Positions 26,541 through 37,465 of a DNA stretch of 64,000 nt are shown one piece after another. Position 1 is the first letter of the stretch. Every line of letters starts with the position of its first letter. The notes beneath the pieces are model-generated. The model worked only from the letters and a program-made list of their open reading frames with translations. It ran no database searches and was not told where the DNA came from. This DNA is from Strix aluco. Lineage: Eukaryota; Chordata; Aves; Strigiformes; Strigidae. The DNA is taken from positions 63,362,463-63,426,462 of the forward strand of contig NC_133971.1 of assembly GCF_031877795.1 (NCBI RefSeq). Reading direction: 5' to 3'. A program made the translations under genes and the position numbers.

Positions 26541-26644
26541 TAAGGCTGATTTGGAGCCTTTTTTGTCAAAATATTTCCTTCTTCAGTTTTCATAAGGCTG
26601 ATTTGGAGCCTTTTTTGTCAAAATATTTCCTTCTTCAGTTTTCA
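26541..26644 (+). repeat. perfect 52-bp tandem duplication
   Basis: The unit beginning TAAGGCTGATTTGGAGCC is present twice head to tail (26541-26592 and 26593-26644) without a mismatch by eye. Confidence 0.95.
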
Positions 26645-29600
26645 ATGAGACACCAACATGCCTGGAAAACCCAATTAGTTCATTTCTGTTATTTAAGGAA
26701 ATGGAACATCCATACTCATCTTTGGAAGGTACCTGTAGATCAAATTGTAACAGCTTGGTTTTCTGTTTCAGATTTGGATAACCAGTATCCATGATGCTGC
26801 ACTGAACTTTGAAACATGAAATTTTAGGAAAAAATGAGAGTGTAGAGTGAACCTAAACTACTCAATGTAGTGAGTGTCAGGTTTAACAAAGATCATTATG
26901 GATAGCAGATACAGTTTCTCTATAAGAAATAGTTTCCCTCAGGAATTCCTATGTTTATTTTCTCTCACTTAAGTTTTTTTACATTACCATGGCAAAGGAT
27001 GTGGGAGGCCTCTATAGGACAACTGATTATCAGTGTCATGCTGTCAGCTCTCACAGTTTGTGCCAAGAACAATCCTACTTGGACTATATAATTTTAGGCT
27101 TGAACAGTTATTAAACAGAAATATAATCTTTGTTTGCACTCCTGAAAAGACATGAATGGCAATGCTTTAACCATCCAGAGACACCATTAGAACAAAGATG
27201 CAAAATCAGTATTCAACAAAATATTAAATGACAAATGATTAGGAGCTCTCTAATTCCATGGGGCTCAAACTGTCCATTACAGCTACTTTTGCTCAGAAAT
27301 TACAACTCAGGTGTTGTGTGGGAGGCTGGTTTTCCTGTTTGTTTGCTTTAATGCCACCTCCACTGAAAACACAGAGATCTCAGATTGTGCATAAAGTTAT
27401 TTTTACAGCTGCCAAACTATGTGGAGTACAAATTCAGATTGGACTCAAAAATATTTTCTCATGTTGCATGATGGAGATGGCTATTGCTCTGCGGTATAGA
27501 TAACAATAACAAATGGTTCTACCCAAGACCTTTTTTCTTGTTACCAGCTAGTAACTGGAGCTTATCAGGAACTTCATAGTGAAACTAAATTTAGTCCAAA
27601 ACATGGTCATTTATAGCATAACCTGTCCCAACACTTAGCATTCCCTAAGCTTCCAGAAGCTACTTGATTAAACAGATGTCTCATTTGACAGCAACTGCTG
27701 GTACTAATTGTGGGAAAAAGGATATCACTTTCTCTGAACATCTCTGCTTTGAGCAGGTTTGCTGGAAATGAGAAAAGCAATTAAAGAAACCAAAGGAAAC
27801 CTGTCGAGCTAATTTTTCGCCAGTTCTGTTAGAAGGTGATACATAATTAATAGTTTCCAAAGACGCTCAGAGCATCTGAAACATTGCTCTGTGCTATGTG
27901 TGACTTGAGTGGAAAACTGAGGTTCTGAAACTCAATTCAAATTAAAATCAGGTGCCTACAAAAATTTCAACAAATGAAGCTTAGGCTGGACTGTGCAGTC
28001 ATAAGGCTAATACAATCAGACAGCAACAAGGTTTCGTATGCACATTTCTAAAGGAAGGCACCTACATGTTGCTGCATACTTTCATTGTGCTTTCTTTATT
28101 ATGTATTTGTAAATAACTATGCACCATGTCATATAATTTTCTTTAAAGATATCAACCTGCATAAGATGATTCTTTGACTGGAGAGGTGGCAGGTTTGCTT
28201 ATAATCTTCTTCTGTTCCCTTTTTGCTCTCTTTCACTAAAAGTTCTTGAACTTCGGCTCCTATTCAGCCTCATATGTCTTCTCAATCTCTCTTGCATTCA
28301 GACATCCTACATGGCCAGTATTCTAGTAACAACCATCTTACTGTCTAAAACACCACTCTCTTTTGTATTCCATAAGTTACAGACAGAATACTTTTCTCAT
28401 CCATATAGCCCTCTATACCCTTACTATCCTTTAACCTTTTGCTAGATAACAAACTGCCATATGTAAATATGCTAAGACAGGTGGTATCCATGATTACTCA
28501 TGCTTGAGCTTAGTTTTCTCCTTCAATTAAAGACAGTTGATTAGCAAGGGAAACAGCTAATTATTACGCATAAAATCTAGCCAATATAGAAAGAACTTTT
28601 GCATAGCATTCAATATGCTATGAGTAGCAGAAAACATCTGAGTATACTGAAAGTTTATCTTGTAATGTTAGCAGATATGTGATATGATATCACTGCTTTT
28701 AGAATTAATATTAAATTTAGCCTAATACAGAAAGCTGGTCATGAAGTTTGGTTCTGTGTTTCTAGGAATGTCTAATATCAAGGACCATGTGACATTTGAG
28801 TTACTGTAAGCATAAGGTCACTTCACTCTGGGGAAAGTTTGTTGTAGGTCTCTGAAAAAAACAAAAACGAGAATGGCATATGAACAAGATTAACAGAAGT
28901 ATGAGGCAAGGTAGAAAAGACTGTCCTGAAAGATGCAAGGTGCTTGGCAATTTGGGTCACTAAAATCAGACATCAAAGCACTAGAGAATGAGACATGGGC
29001 ATTTTTTAGTATTGGTAGGGATTTAGTCATGCAATAAATTTAAATCAGAGCGAACAGCGCTCTGTATTGCTAAGACTTCAGTAAGCCATCACAAAATCAA
29101 ATGATACCAGAGATGTAAACAAATATTGTTTTGAGTTTTTTTATCAGAAAACTACATAGAATCTTTTTAAAAATCACATCCACTGTAGGGATTGGGAGGA
29201 AGCTGTTGCTTCTTTACTCTTGAGAAAGCTCCTGCATTTGTTTATAGCTCTGTATACAATTTGTAGGTAGAGTATTTTCAACATTTTAAGGGTGGAACTA
29301 TCAGTTAAAATAACTTTCCCCCACTTGCATGGCTTAGGCAAGCTAGTAAATCATTCTGAAGTAAATGACATATATGGGAAGAAAAAACAACTGTGGTAGG
29401 TTATCTTCTCCACTTCCTCTTGAGAGACAAAGGCTGAATAATCAGGTCTCCATTTACACACATAACCTTCTTCAACATCAGTCTGTTCTTTCTTATGAGT
29501 GCTGAACACTCTACATTTAAGTTGCCAAAATACTACACATACAGTAGAATATATTTTAGGAAATTTAATCAGTAAGAGAATACTGTTTTCTCAAATGCCA

Positions 29601-30865
29601 TGTCTCTTGTTGCTTCCTAGTATGGATTTTTAGGGCTAAGAAATGTTGAAATGAAAACTGGAGAAGTGTTATAGTAGTTTTTCAGCTATTTAGCTCACCT
29701 GCCTCATTTGCTGTGGGGACTTTTGATTCACTCTCTTACTCCAAAGACAAATAGTTCACCGTGACCAGAAGTGGTGCAAAGAGATCCCATACTGCTGTAG
29801 ACAGGCTTAACACAGTTTACACAAATGCAGTGATTACTGGAGGCTTTGGAGATCCCTTCCTATGACAGAATTATCGTACTCTGAAGAAGGCTTTGCAAAT
29901 TGTATGGAGATAAAATGCTTCAGACAACAAATGTGTTTGTTCAGCATATATAATGCCTAGAACTTCTTCTCAAAGCATTGTTATTACCCTTCACTACTCA
30001 ACCGTTTCATGGATGTCAGATCTGGAATGGACTTGTCTTTGATGAGCAAGTTATCTGCAGCAGAGTACAAAGCACGCCTCTTCATTTGCATGCATTCTCT
30101 CAGAGGGTAAAGAATGGATCATTTCAATATCAAATGCCTGACACATGGGCACTCACTGGAGACTCATCTAAAGACACATCAGGACACAAAACTGAATACA
30201 TAGTAGTGAACCTCCCCATTTGTAAAAGGAAATAGCTGCAGCTGATATCAGAATGCATTACACACACCATAAATATGTGCAATGCATAAGAAAAGTGATG
30301 GCAAACCCAATTATTTGGAGGATTACTGATTGAGGTGGTTGGGATTTCTATTGTTCCAATTGTGAACAGGTTCACAGAGAAGTGATATATCCTGATGATA
30401 TATCCTGGATTGGACCTAAATAAGGTAACTTTTGTTGAATATACAAATTGTTACTGCTACACCGTAGACATGGATGATTTGAGACAATAGCAGGGCATAA
30501 AATCAATCACACTACTAAATATCTCATTATTCTGATTTTGTTCCTTTTTCCAGCCTGAGTCTTTCTTTCCTCTGTGGCTAGTATAGATTGGTCTTTAAAT
30601 GCATGTTGTTTAGGGAGACTCTTCAGTCATTTAACTGATCTGCTATGGCATATGTCATAGAGCTTTTCTCAGTAGAATTTATATCATATTTACACTAAAC
30701 TACCTTCTTTTTTTCTCCCAAACAGCATTCTCCTGGGACTTCTGTCTCAGTTAGTGCCTGGAGTAGCCGGTTCTTGCAAAACTGATTTTTGTCCGTGTAT
30801 GAACTTCACGTATAATCTACTGTATTTTACTTAAAGTCGTCTTTCAAGACAGGACTGTTGTAGGC

Positions 30866-31580
30866 TTGGGGAGGAGTGACTGGAGAGCTGCCAGTCAGAG
30901 AGGGACCTGGGGGTGTTGATTGACAGCCGGCTGAACATGAGCCAGCAGTGTGCCCAGGTGCCAAGAAGGCCAATGGCATCCTGGCTTGCATCAGAAATAG
31001 CATGGCCAGCAGGGACAGGGAAGGGATCTTACCCCTGTACTCGGCACTGGTGAGGCCGCACCTCGATGATTGTGTTCAGTTTTGGGCCCCTCACTACAAA
31101 AAGGACATTGAATTGCTCGAGCGTGTCCAGAGAAGGGCAACGAAGCTGGTGAAGGGTCTGGAGCACAGGTCGTACGAGGAGCGGCTGAGGGAACTGGGGT
31201 TGTTTAGTCTGGAGAAGAGGAGGCTGAGGGGAGACCTCATCGCCCTCTACAACTACCTGAAAGGAGGTTGCAGAGAGCTGGGGATGAGTCTCTTTAAACA
31301 AGTAATAAGCGACAGGACAAGAGGGAATGGCCTCAAGTTGTGCCAGGAAGGTTTAGACTGGATATTAGGAAGCATTTCTTTACAGAACGGGTTGTTGGGC
31401 GTTGGAATGGGCTGCCCAGGGCAGTGGTGGAGTCCCCATCCCTGGAGGTGTTTAAGAGTCAGGTTGACATAGCGCTGAGGGATCTGGTGTAGTTGGGAAC
31501 GGTCAGTGTTGGGTTAATGGTTGGACTAGGTGATCTTCAAGGTCTTTTCCAACCTAGATGATTCTGTGATTCTGTGATTT
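30866..31580 (+). mobile_element. CR1 LINE, 3' end (RT C-terminus and 3'UTR)
   Basis: A 5'-truncated CR1. The frame at 30948-31472 encodes the C-terminal part of the CR1 ORF2 protein, with the typical run [20 protein letters not shown], then an arginine/leucine-rich [19 protein letters not shown]. Near 31350 the conserved reading shifts frame, so the copy is dead. The 3'UTR carries the 'GGACTAGGTGATCTTCAAGG' block and ends in tandem ATTCTGTG octamers (31561-31578), the hallmark CR1 tail in place of poly(A). Low divergence suggests a comparatively recent insertion. Confidence 0.97.
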
Positions 31581-33126
31581 GTTTTTGAACTACACCTGAG
31601 CACTGAACTGTGTTTTCATGCGACAAGATATCATAATGATGAGCTCAGCATCCACTGCTGTGTATGTCAAGTTGTGTTATGTCTCTTTTCCCACAGGCAT
31701 TCCTCCTCATTTATCTACACTGAGCTTCCTGACCTGGTCCTTAAAACACAAGTCTTAGGATGTCCTTTCACAGTTACTCACAACTAGTCCTTATCTTACT
31801 ATTTTGCATGTTTAGTGTCATCCGCAAACTTTGTCATCTCTTCCAGACCACTAAGATGAATGCTGTATCTGACAGGGGGACTAAGCCTGTCATGATTCAT
31901 CTTTTTTTTTCAAACAGACTTATGCAAAATTTGAACAGTGGGACTGAAGACGTGATTCCAAGCTAACCACCTGGGCTGCTTTACATACTCCTGTATGTCT
32001 CACTGAAGCAGAACATCCTGGGTGAGAAGATAAATCCATTCCACTGATGTTATTCAAAGAAATGGTAGTACACTTTTCCTCCATACCAGTTTTCACCAAT
32101 ACATCTTCCAACTGCCTGAGTATCTCAGTGACTCATGCTGAGACAATGACTTCAAGGTGCCACTGGTGTCCAGGCTCAGCTGTACAGTACTGAGCATAAG
32201 GCAACTGAGCTATCCACTCCACTTTTCCTGAAGGTGTCAAACTCAATATTTTGTCTGGAAATCTTACACCGCTGAAGCCAGAGAGTTTTGCGTTGATGAG
32301 CAGAATGTGTACTATTCCTTACACACTAGAAAATACATCTGAATTATGACATAGATTTCTGGATGTTTTCAGTATATTACCTGTAGACTTTCTCTATGGG
32401 ACCCAAGTGTTGTTCTGATGATACCCTGGGTCCCTTTATGGAAAATTAATGAGGCTGTGAAAATCACCTTTAAAGTATACAGCATTTGCTGTATGTAGTT
32501 AGTGAGCAAAGAAAGAAATCTACACTTTCCCCCCCATAAATGCTACTATATTCTTAAAAGAATGTTTTCATTATCATTTAAAAATGCATAAAAGTCAGAC
32601 ATATGTGCACACAGCATAGAGAAGTATACTTTGGGAGGCTGGCTTTCAAACTACCTTATATACTAATGGATAACAGATTCAGTAAGGTGAGGCATGATAT
32701 CCATGAGGGTTTTAGTAATTGTAAAATGTTCACATACTGCTGCACTGTAAGGGAGTGATTCCCCTTCAACTTCATAAATCAAAAAAGAAAAAACAAACCC
32801 GCTGCTGAGGTAAAGAAATGGTCATGAAACCTTGAGAATGTAAATGGCAAAATGAACACTCTTAGATAAGGCTGATACACTTCACACTGCAACAGACTTT
32901 GGAATAGCCTGGAGCAATCTGAAGCCTGGTTATGAATATAGATAGAACCACACACGTTAGAAAGTTCACCACCGAGTGTAATAGTTACACAGAGAACTGT
33001 ATGGAGTAGAGTGATTAGTTCCCTGCTTTCCTAAAGTTTTTGTCATCCTGAGTATCTTTTGGTCATATTTTTGCAATTCTGAAAGCCTTAACTTGCTTAG
33101 TACTTTGAAAGGGCAGCATAGTTCCA
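31581..33126. other. intergenic, no gene recognised
   Basis: AT-rich sequence with no protein-like ORF. A short motif at about 31812-31838 may be an old LINE relic, but it is too short to call. Confidence 0.5.
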
Positions 33127-34078
33127 CTATATGGATTTATTTGCTGTGTCACAGTCTGGACTAACAATCCCATGAATATCATCCTTATGAAGCATTTCCC
33201 GCTCACTGTTTGCTAGTTGCCTCAAAGAACAGTCAAAGTAATTGTCTGCTATTAAACAGATGCACTGAACCAAGGATTCTTTCGTTTCAGATTTTACATT
33301 CCTGCATGCTGTATACTTCTGAAGGACAAGGAACGGCAAGGTCTCAGCACCTTAGTACTGAATTTTATTGTTACACCTGCACAGTGCTCTCCATTTGGAG
33401 AACTTTCACAAGAATAACAACATATACTGAGGTTTTTAAGTTTTCAAAACTGAGAAATCTATATTCTCTTAAGGTCAGCTAAAGTTAAGGATAGAAGGAA
33501 AGTGTGTGCGTTTAAGGGTTCCTGTCGTAAATGGTCCTGACCACATTCCTAATGATAATCTTTATCCTGATATTAGGCAAAATGAACAGCTCACACCTGC
33601 TCAGAAAATCTTTTAGCTTTAGAGAAAAATGCTATACAACACACAGTTTTAGAGAAAAAACACTTAACAAATAAATACCACTCAAAATGCCAGCAGGCTA
33701 AGTGATGGGGTCGTCTTGGATCCCTGGGAAAGGGACAGTCTCTGGAGTGAGGACAAGAGCTTTGAAGACTGAAAAACTCCATCCAAGTGCTGTATACTCA
33801 AGAAGAAAGGAATAAAAACATTCTGAAGTCTCTGTGGCTAGAAATCAATGAAGCACTTTAGTCTACTTCACCACCTTACTGACACTACCTGCAGGATGAA
33901 TGTACATGCTGCCAAAAGAGGTAGACTTGACTGCTTTTCTTTTCTCCTGGCTATCCATGCCTGCACTGTCACTGTTGGTTGAAGAAATCCAGGGAATTGA
34001 CCTGGCTAAAGAACAATCTCTTTTCTGGCTAAGCCAGTTTTCAGCTGGATCATTCTCCTGATGTAATTCTTGTGTCAC
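33127..34078 (-). other. possible minus-strand exon cluster, unidentified
   Basis: On the minus strand, three stop-free blocks each follow an acceptor-like pyrimidine tract plus AG. The first (34078-33875, 68 codons, opening VTQELHQEN) ends at a weak donor AAG/GTGGTG. The second is 33789-33682 (35 codons, opening HLDGVFQSSK, then TGA). The third is 33318-33127 (63 codons, opening KYTACRNVK, then TAG). All boundaries are phase 0, so the first block could splice to either of the others as alternative last exons. The composition is hydrophilic, Ser/Lys/Glu-rich and protein-like. I recognise no family and see no further exons. ORFs this short also arise by chance. Confidence 0.3.
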
Positions 34079-35811
34079 CTGTCACACAAAGCCAAATGCT
34101 AAGTGAAGGCATGGAAATGCTTCTCCAGCTTGTCATTTTGAAGATTTGCACAACTTTTATGACGCAGTTAGCACATTGTGTGTTGTGTGATGGGATATGT
34201 CAGATGTTTTATGGTACAATTTGCACAGCATATGTTGTGTGACTGGATTCTTGTGTGGAATCCTTGTGTTTGACAGATATTTGATATATTCATATCGCAT
34301 TGAATATTTGATCTAATTTCATATTTTGAGAATAATTTGTTATATGCATATATGCACAGATATTGTACTGCTGTTGATGGAGAGGAATTTAGCTTGCAAT
34401 CGTTGTGGAAGTTGATCAAGGTATGTATTACTGTTAATTATAATTCCTTTCTAATTTGCATTAATTTTCTCCTGCATCAAAAAGGAGCATCACACTAACT
34501 TTCTATCCATCAGGCAGTAACAACTGGATTCTGTTTCCTGCATCAAACTTCTGTGAAGATTCTCTGAAGCTCTAAAAAACATCCCATCCCACACTGCCAG
34601 CTACTTAGTACTTTAACAACATTAACCTGAGCTTAATCTAGATTTATAACAGTATGGCACAAATGCAGGGTGGGGGGGGGGGTGGGGGTACAATATCTAT
34701 ATAGGCAGGAACTGTCAGAGGCTTCTTAAGCATTGCAGGGAATTGTATTTCTAGGCAAGCAACACATCTGACTTTGCAGGACTGAACCACTGTTTTTCTG
34801 CATGGTGCCAATAGCAATAGACCTCACGGTAGTCTGAGATGTCAGGTAACAGTAAGGACCGTTCCCTTGGTTTAGTTGTCATTAGGTAGATCTGGGCAGC
34901 TCCCTGCTTTGGGTGTTAGTAACAGATTTCTGCTCATCTCTCCACTGCATGAGAAACCTCAGCGCCTAACTCGAGATTTTCAAATTCCACCCCGAGACAC
35001 AGTAAGTGCTTCTAAGCTGCACTACACACTGCTGCACTGCCTTGCATACACAGCTGAGGGACTGTGAATATATTAATTACAAAAGGAAATATATGAATTA
35101 CTGAACAAAGACATAAGATAAATTGATCTATCTGGTATTAATCAGAGCTAAAACAACAGAAGGACCTCCTTTGAACTCCTAATTGGCATAGCCAAATGGG
35201 AAGTTGACCATTGACCATCAAAGTCTATCACTGAAGTAAATGCTCATTTTCTCAAGTCCAGTTTGAAGGATGCCTGCCAGCAATCTCTGTATCACTTTCC
35301 ATTTATGTAGCACACTAACTGGGAAAAACATCTGTTCTTAGACAAAATGTGGTAGCATGGTTTATTTCCCTTTACTGAAGAATCAGTATCCATGACAATT
35401 TGTGAATAAATTACAATCAAATGGAATTTTTTTCCTGATATATGTGAGCATAACACTTCATCGTCTCCACAAGCAAAGATGTAATACTGTAAAATGTGCA
35501 ATGTATTTGAATTTCTACAGTTGCAGACCTGTCCTCAGATGATAATTATCTACATCTGTTTATACCAGCTGAGAATACTGGGCATTTGGTCCATCTGTCC
35601 AATGTTATGTATATTCATCACTTTCTCACTCACATCTCCACTGTTTTATTCTTCTGCCACCAAATACCATTACATTTATGTGTCATTACTCACGGAAAGT
35701 AAGTTGTTTAAACTCCATGATCAGACTTTAGTTGCTTAAGAGATTCTGAACAGCCCTAGAAATTATGGCAGGACTTCTCTATCTTGTGCTTTATTCTAAT
35801 CAGTCTGGGAT
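34079..35811. other. intergenic, no gene recognised
   Basis: AT-rich. It holds a degenerate repeat around 34165-34270 (GCACA...TTGTGTGA units) and a G-run at 34669-34690 (GGTGGGGGGGGGGGTGGGGG), a possible G-quadruplex. No credible ORF. Confidence 0.5.
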
Positions 35812-36425
35812 TATTTTGGGGGGGGAGGTGAGTGATTTGCAGAAACAGACTCTACAACTCGAAGGGAGTTATAAAGCAGGTATGTTTACTCCGGCACCGG
35901 GGTGCAAGAGGATTTCTCCACAAAGCTTGCACACCCCCAGCACTTTTTACCAAAAACTTATAGAGTGTGGATATACATATTCATTGGATTGCATAACACA
36001 AATATACATATGCATGAGTAAGGCTGGGTTAGTTCAAAAGGCTGGTGTCAGCAGTTTATGTTATCCTTGCGCCTGCGCATTGCCTCCTGGTGGTCGTCTT
36101 CGGGGGTCTTTGGGAGGAAGGCTTGTGGTCTTCTTCACCTTGTACTTTTCCTCGGAGCATGCAGAGATTCTCTTACCCAATTTCTTGAACAACAAAAGTG
36201 GTTCCAGCTGGTTTACTCATTCTATCTTAACTAAAAGTACCAGTGTATCAATTTCTACCATCCATGTATGGCTATCCATCACAAAGACTAAACTAGTTAG
36301 AGCACATCTGCTTTCCAAGGACAAGAAACATATTTTTGCTGAACACAGTAATTCTTGGTAAGTTTCCACAGTAAACTGCTTTGTTTTCATGAACACAGCA
36401 GCCCTTGGTAAGCTTCCACAGAACA
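35812..36425 (-). mobile_element. ERV LTR, antisense
   Basis: On the minus strand there is a TATA-like CTATAAG (plus 35960-35966). Lower down is GGAGTAAACATACC (plus about 35880-35893), where the usual AATAAA appears mutated to AGTAAA. U5 then runs into a C-rich end at about 35815. At the U3 end two diverged copies of a roughly 50-bp unit (GAACACAG...CTTGGTAAG.TTCCACAG) lie in tandem. The 198-codon plus ORF across it is incidental. The outer boundaries are approximate; no internal genes are attached. Confidence 0.7.
36340..36423 (+). repeat. two tandem diverged copies of a roughly 50-bp unit in an LTR
   Basis: The copies at 36335-36371 and 36384-36421 share GAACACAG, CTTGGTAAG and TTCCACAG. 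Such repeats in the U3 of an LTR are commonly enhancer repeats; function here is inferred only. Confidence 0.6.
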
Positions 36426-36715
36426 GTCAGGGCAAGCGATTATTAAGCAATATTCAGAAATCATTGTAAGTTGCTGTAAGTAAATAAGTTGCAAAGCAGG
36501 TGATCATTTCCTTGTATCAACGAGTCCTTTCACTACTGCTTTAAGTTTACCTGCCTGACTTGGACTGCTTTTTTGTGATAAAAATAACTCCATTTCAGAT
36601 CCCTTAATCACACCATCATCTAATACTCAGCACCCTGTTTCCATAGGCACACCCTCAGAGTGGTATTTTAGCTTTTATAGTTTTATTCCCGAGTCATATG
36701 ACATTAACATAGAGC

Positions 36716-36830
36716 TACACAGTAATCTAAGTTGAAATGGACCCTGGGAGGTCACTTAGTCCCTGCTGACTAGCAGGACAGGCGTTTCCCCAGGCTTCCT
36801 GAGCGGTTTTGAGTGACACTAAGTAGGAAA
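36716..36830 (-). mobile_element. short antisense CR1 3'-end relic
   Basis: GTTGAAATGGACCCTGGGAGG followed by TCACTTAGTCC and an AGCAGGACAGG segment matches the antisense of the CR1 3' end, heavily diverged. It lies just upstream of the PHAX CpG island. Confidence 0.55.
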
Positions 36831-37187
36831 TGCTTTTCTTCCACTATTTGTTAAGAAATACCTAAAGAATCTGTTGTAGAGATCAAAGCGGACCATCTCA
36901 CTAATTCTGTAATACAACAGCTTCTTGTTGTTGCCCCTTGTGCTGAGGAGCCGCACGCCGCGGTCGGTGCCCAGGGCGCTGGGCGGCCCCGCGGCCGTTG
37001 ACACGACGGGTGCGTACGGCCCTGCCAGGCGCCCCGGGCACTAGGCAAAGCCGACGGGGACGGATTTCCATCTAAACGTCTTTCTTTGTGCAGCACCGGC
37101 CACGTCCAACAACGGCAGCGACAAGACGACACGCCCGCAAGCCGACACCTCAAGCGGCCGCCGCACTCCCGCCCACCCCCGCGCGGA

Positions 37188-37199
37188 CAAGATGGCGGC
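37188..37199 (+). promoter_or_regulatory. YY1-type motif CAAGATGGCGGC
   Basis: An exact CAAGATGGCGGC about 180 bp upstream of the PHAX start codon. Such sites usually sit at or just after the transcription start of housekeeping genes, so the TSS is probably close by. Its ATG (37192) opens a 32-codon upstream ORF ending at TGA 37288-37290, which would be a uORF only if transcription starts before it. Confidence 0.7.
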
Positions 37200-37369
37200 G
37201 CAGCGCAGCGCCGCGGACTGTCCCCGCCCGCCCGCGTTCCCGACACGCACCGCGCCCCCCGTCCCTGCCGCCTGCGGTCCCTATTGGTGAGAGGAGGGTT
37301 GCGGAGCACCGCGCGTGCGTCCGCCGCTCCTCTCCGCCAGTCGCCGCTCTTGGACGTCGCGGCGGCGAA

Positions 37370-37465
37370 ATGGCGCGGAGGATGGAGGGCGATGTGGAGG
37401 ACGGCGAGCTTTCCGACTCGGACTCGGACATGCCCGGCGCCGGCTCCCCCGAGGACCCAGAGCAG
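37370..37465 (+). CDS. PHAX: PHAX coding exon 1
   Basis: 32 codons from ATG 37370 to the donor CAG/GTGAGG, ending in phase 0. It encodes the acidic SDSDSD N-terminus and lies in the CpG island. Intron 1 is 1883 bp, AT-rich, with no recognised repeat or embedded gene. Confidence 0.93.

Larger units (their letters stand above)
20523..30865. other. intergenic, no gene recognised (10 kb)
   Basis: AT-rich sequence without recognisable exons on either strand. It contains the TG repeat at about 24.7 kb, a 52-bp tandem duplication at 26.5 kb and a short 17-bp tandem repeat at about 22650-22695 (AATGGAAACTCAGCTGA). ORFs up to 118 codons have no domain features. Confidence 0.5.

Noticed and set aside
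30948..31472. 174-codon plus ORF as a host gene
   Set aside because: It is the CR1 reverse transcriptase C-terminus, already covered by the CR1 feature.
31805..31840. Motif TTTAGTGTCATCCGCAAAC, similar to one at about 46565-46585
   Set aside because: May be relics of an old avian LINE, but too short to assign.
35765..36361. 198-codon plus ORF
   Set aside because: Lies on an antisense LTR and shows no protein features.
36000..37100. Search for ALDH7A1 first exon on the minus strand, expected from mammalian synteny
   Set aside because: No segment matched the conserved N-terminal part by eye; it may lie elsewhere or be missed without alignment.
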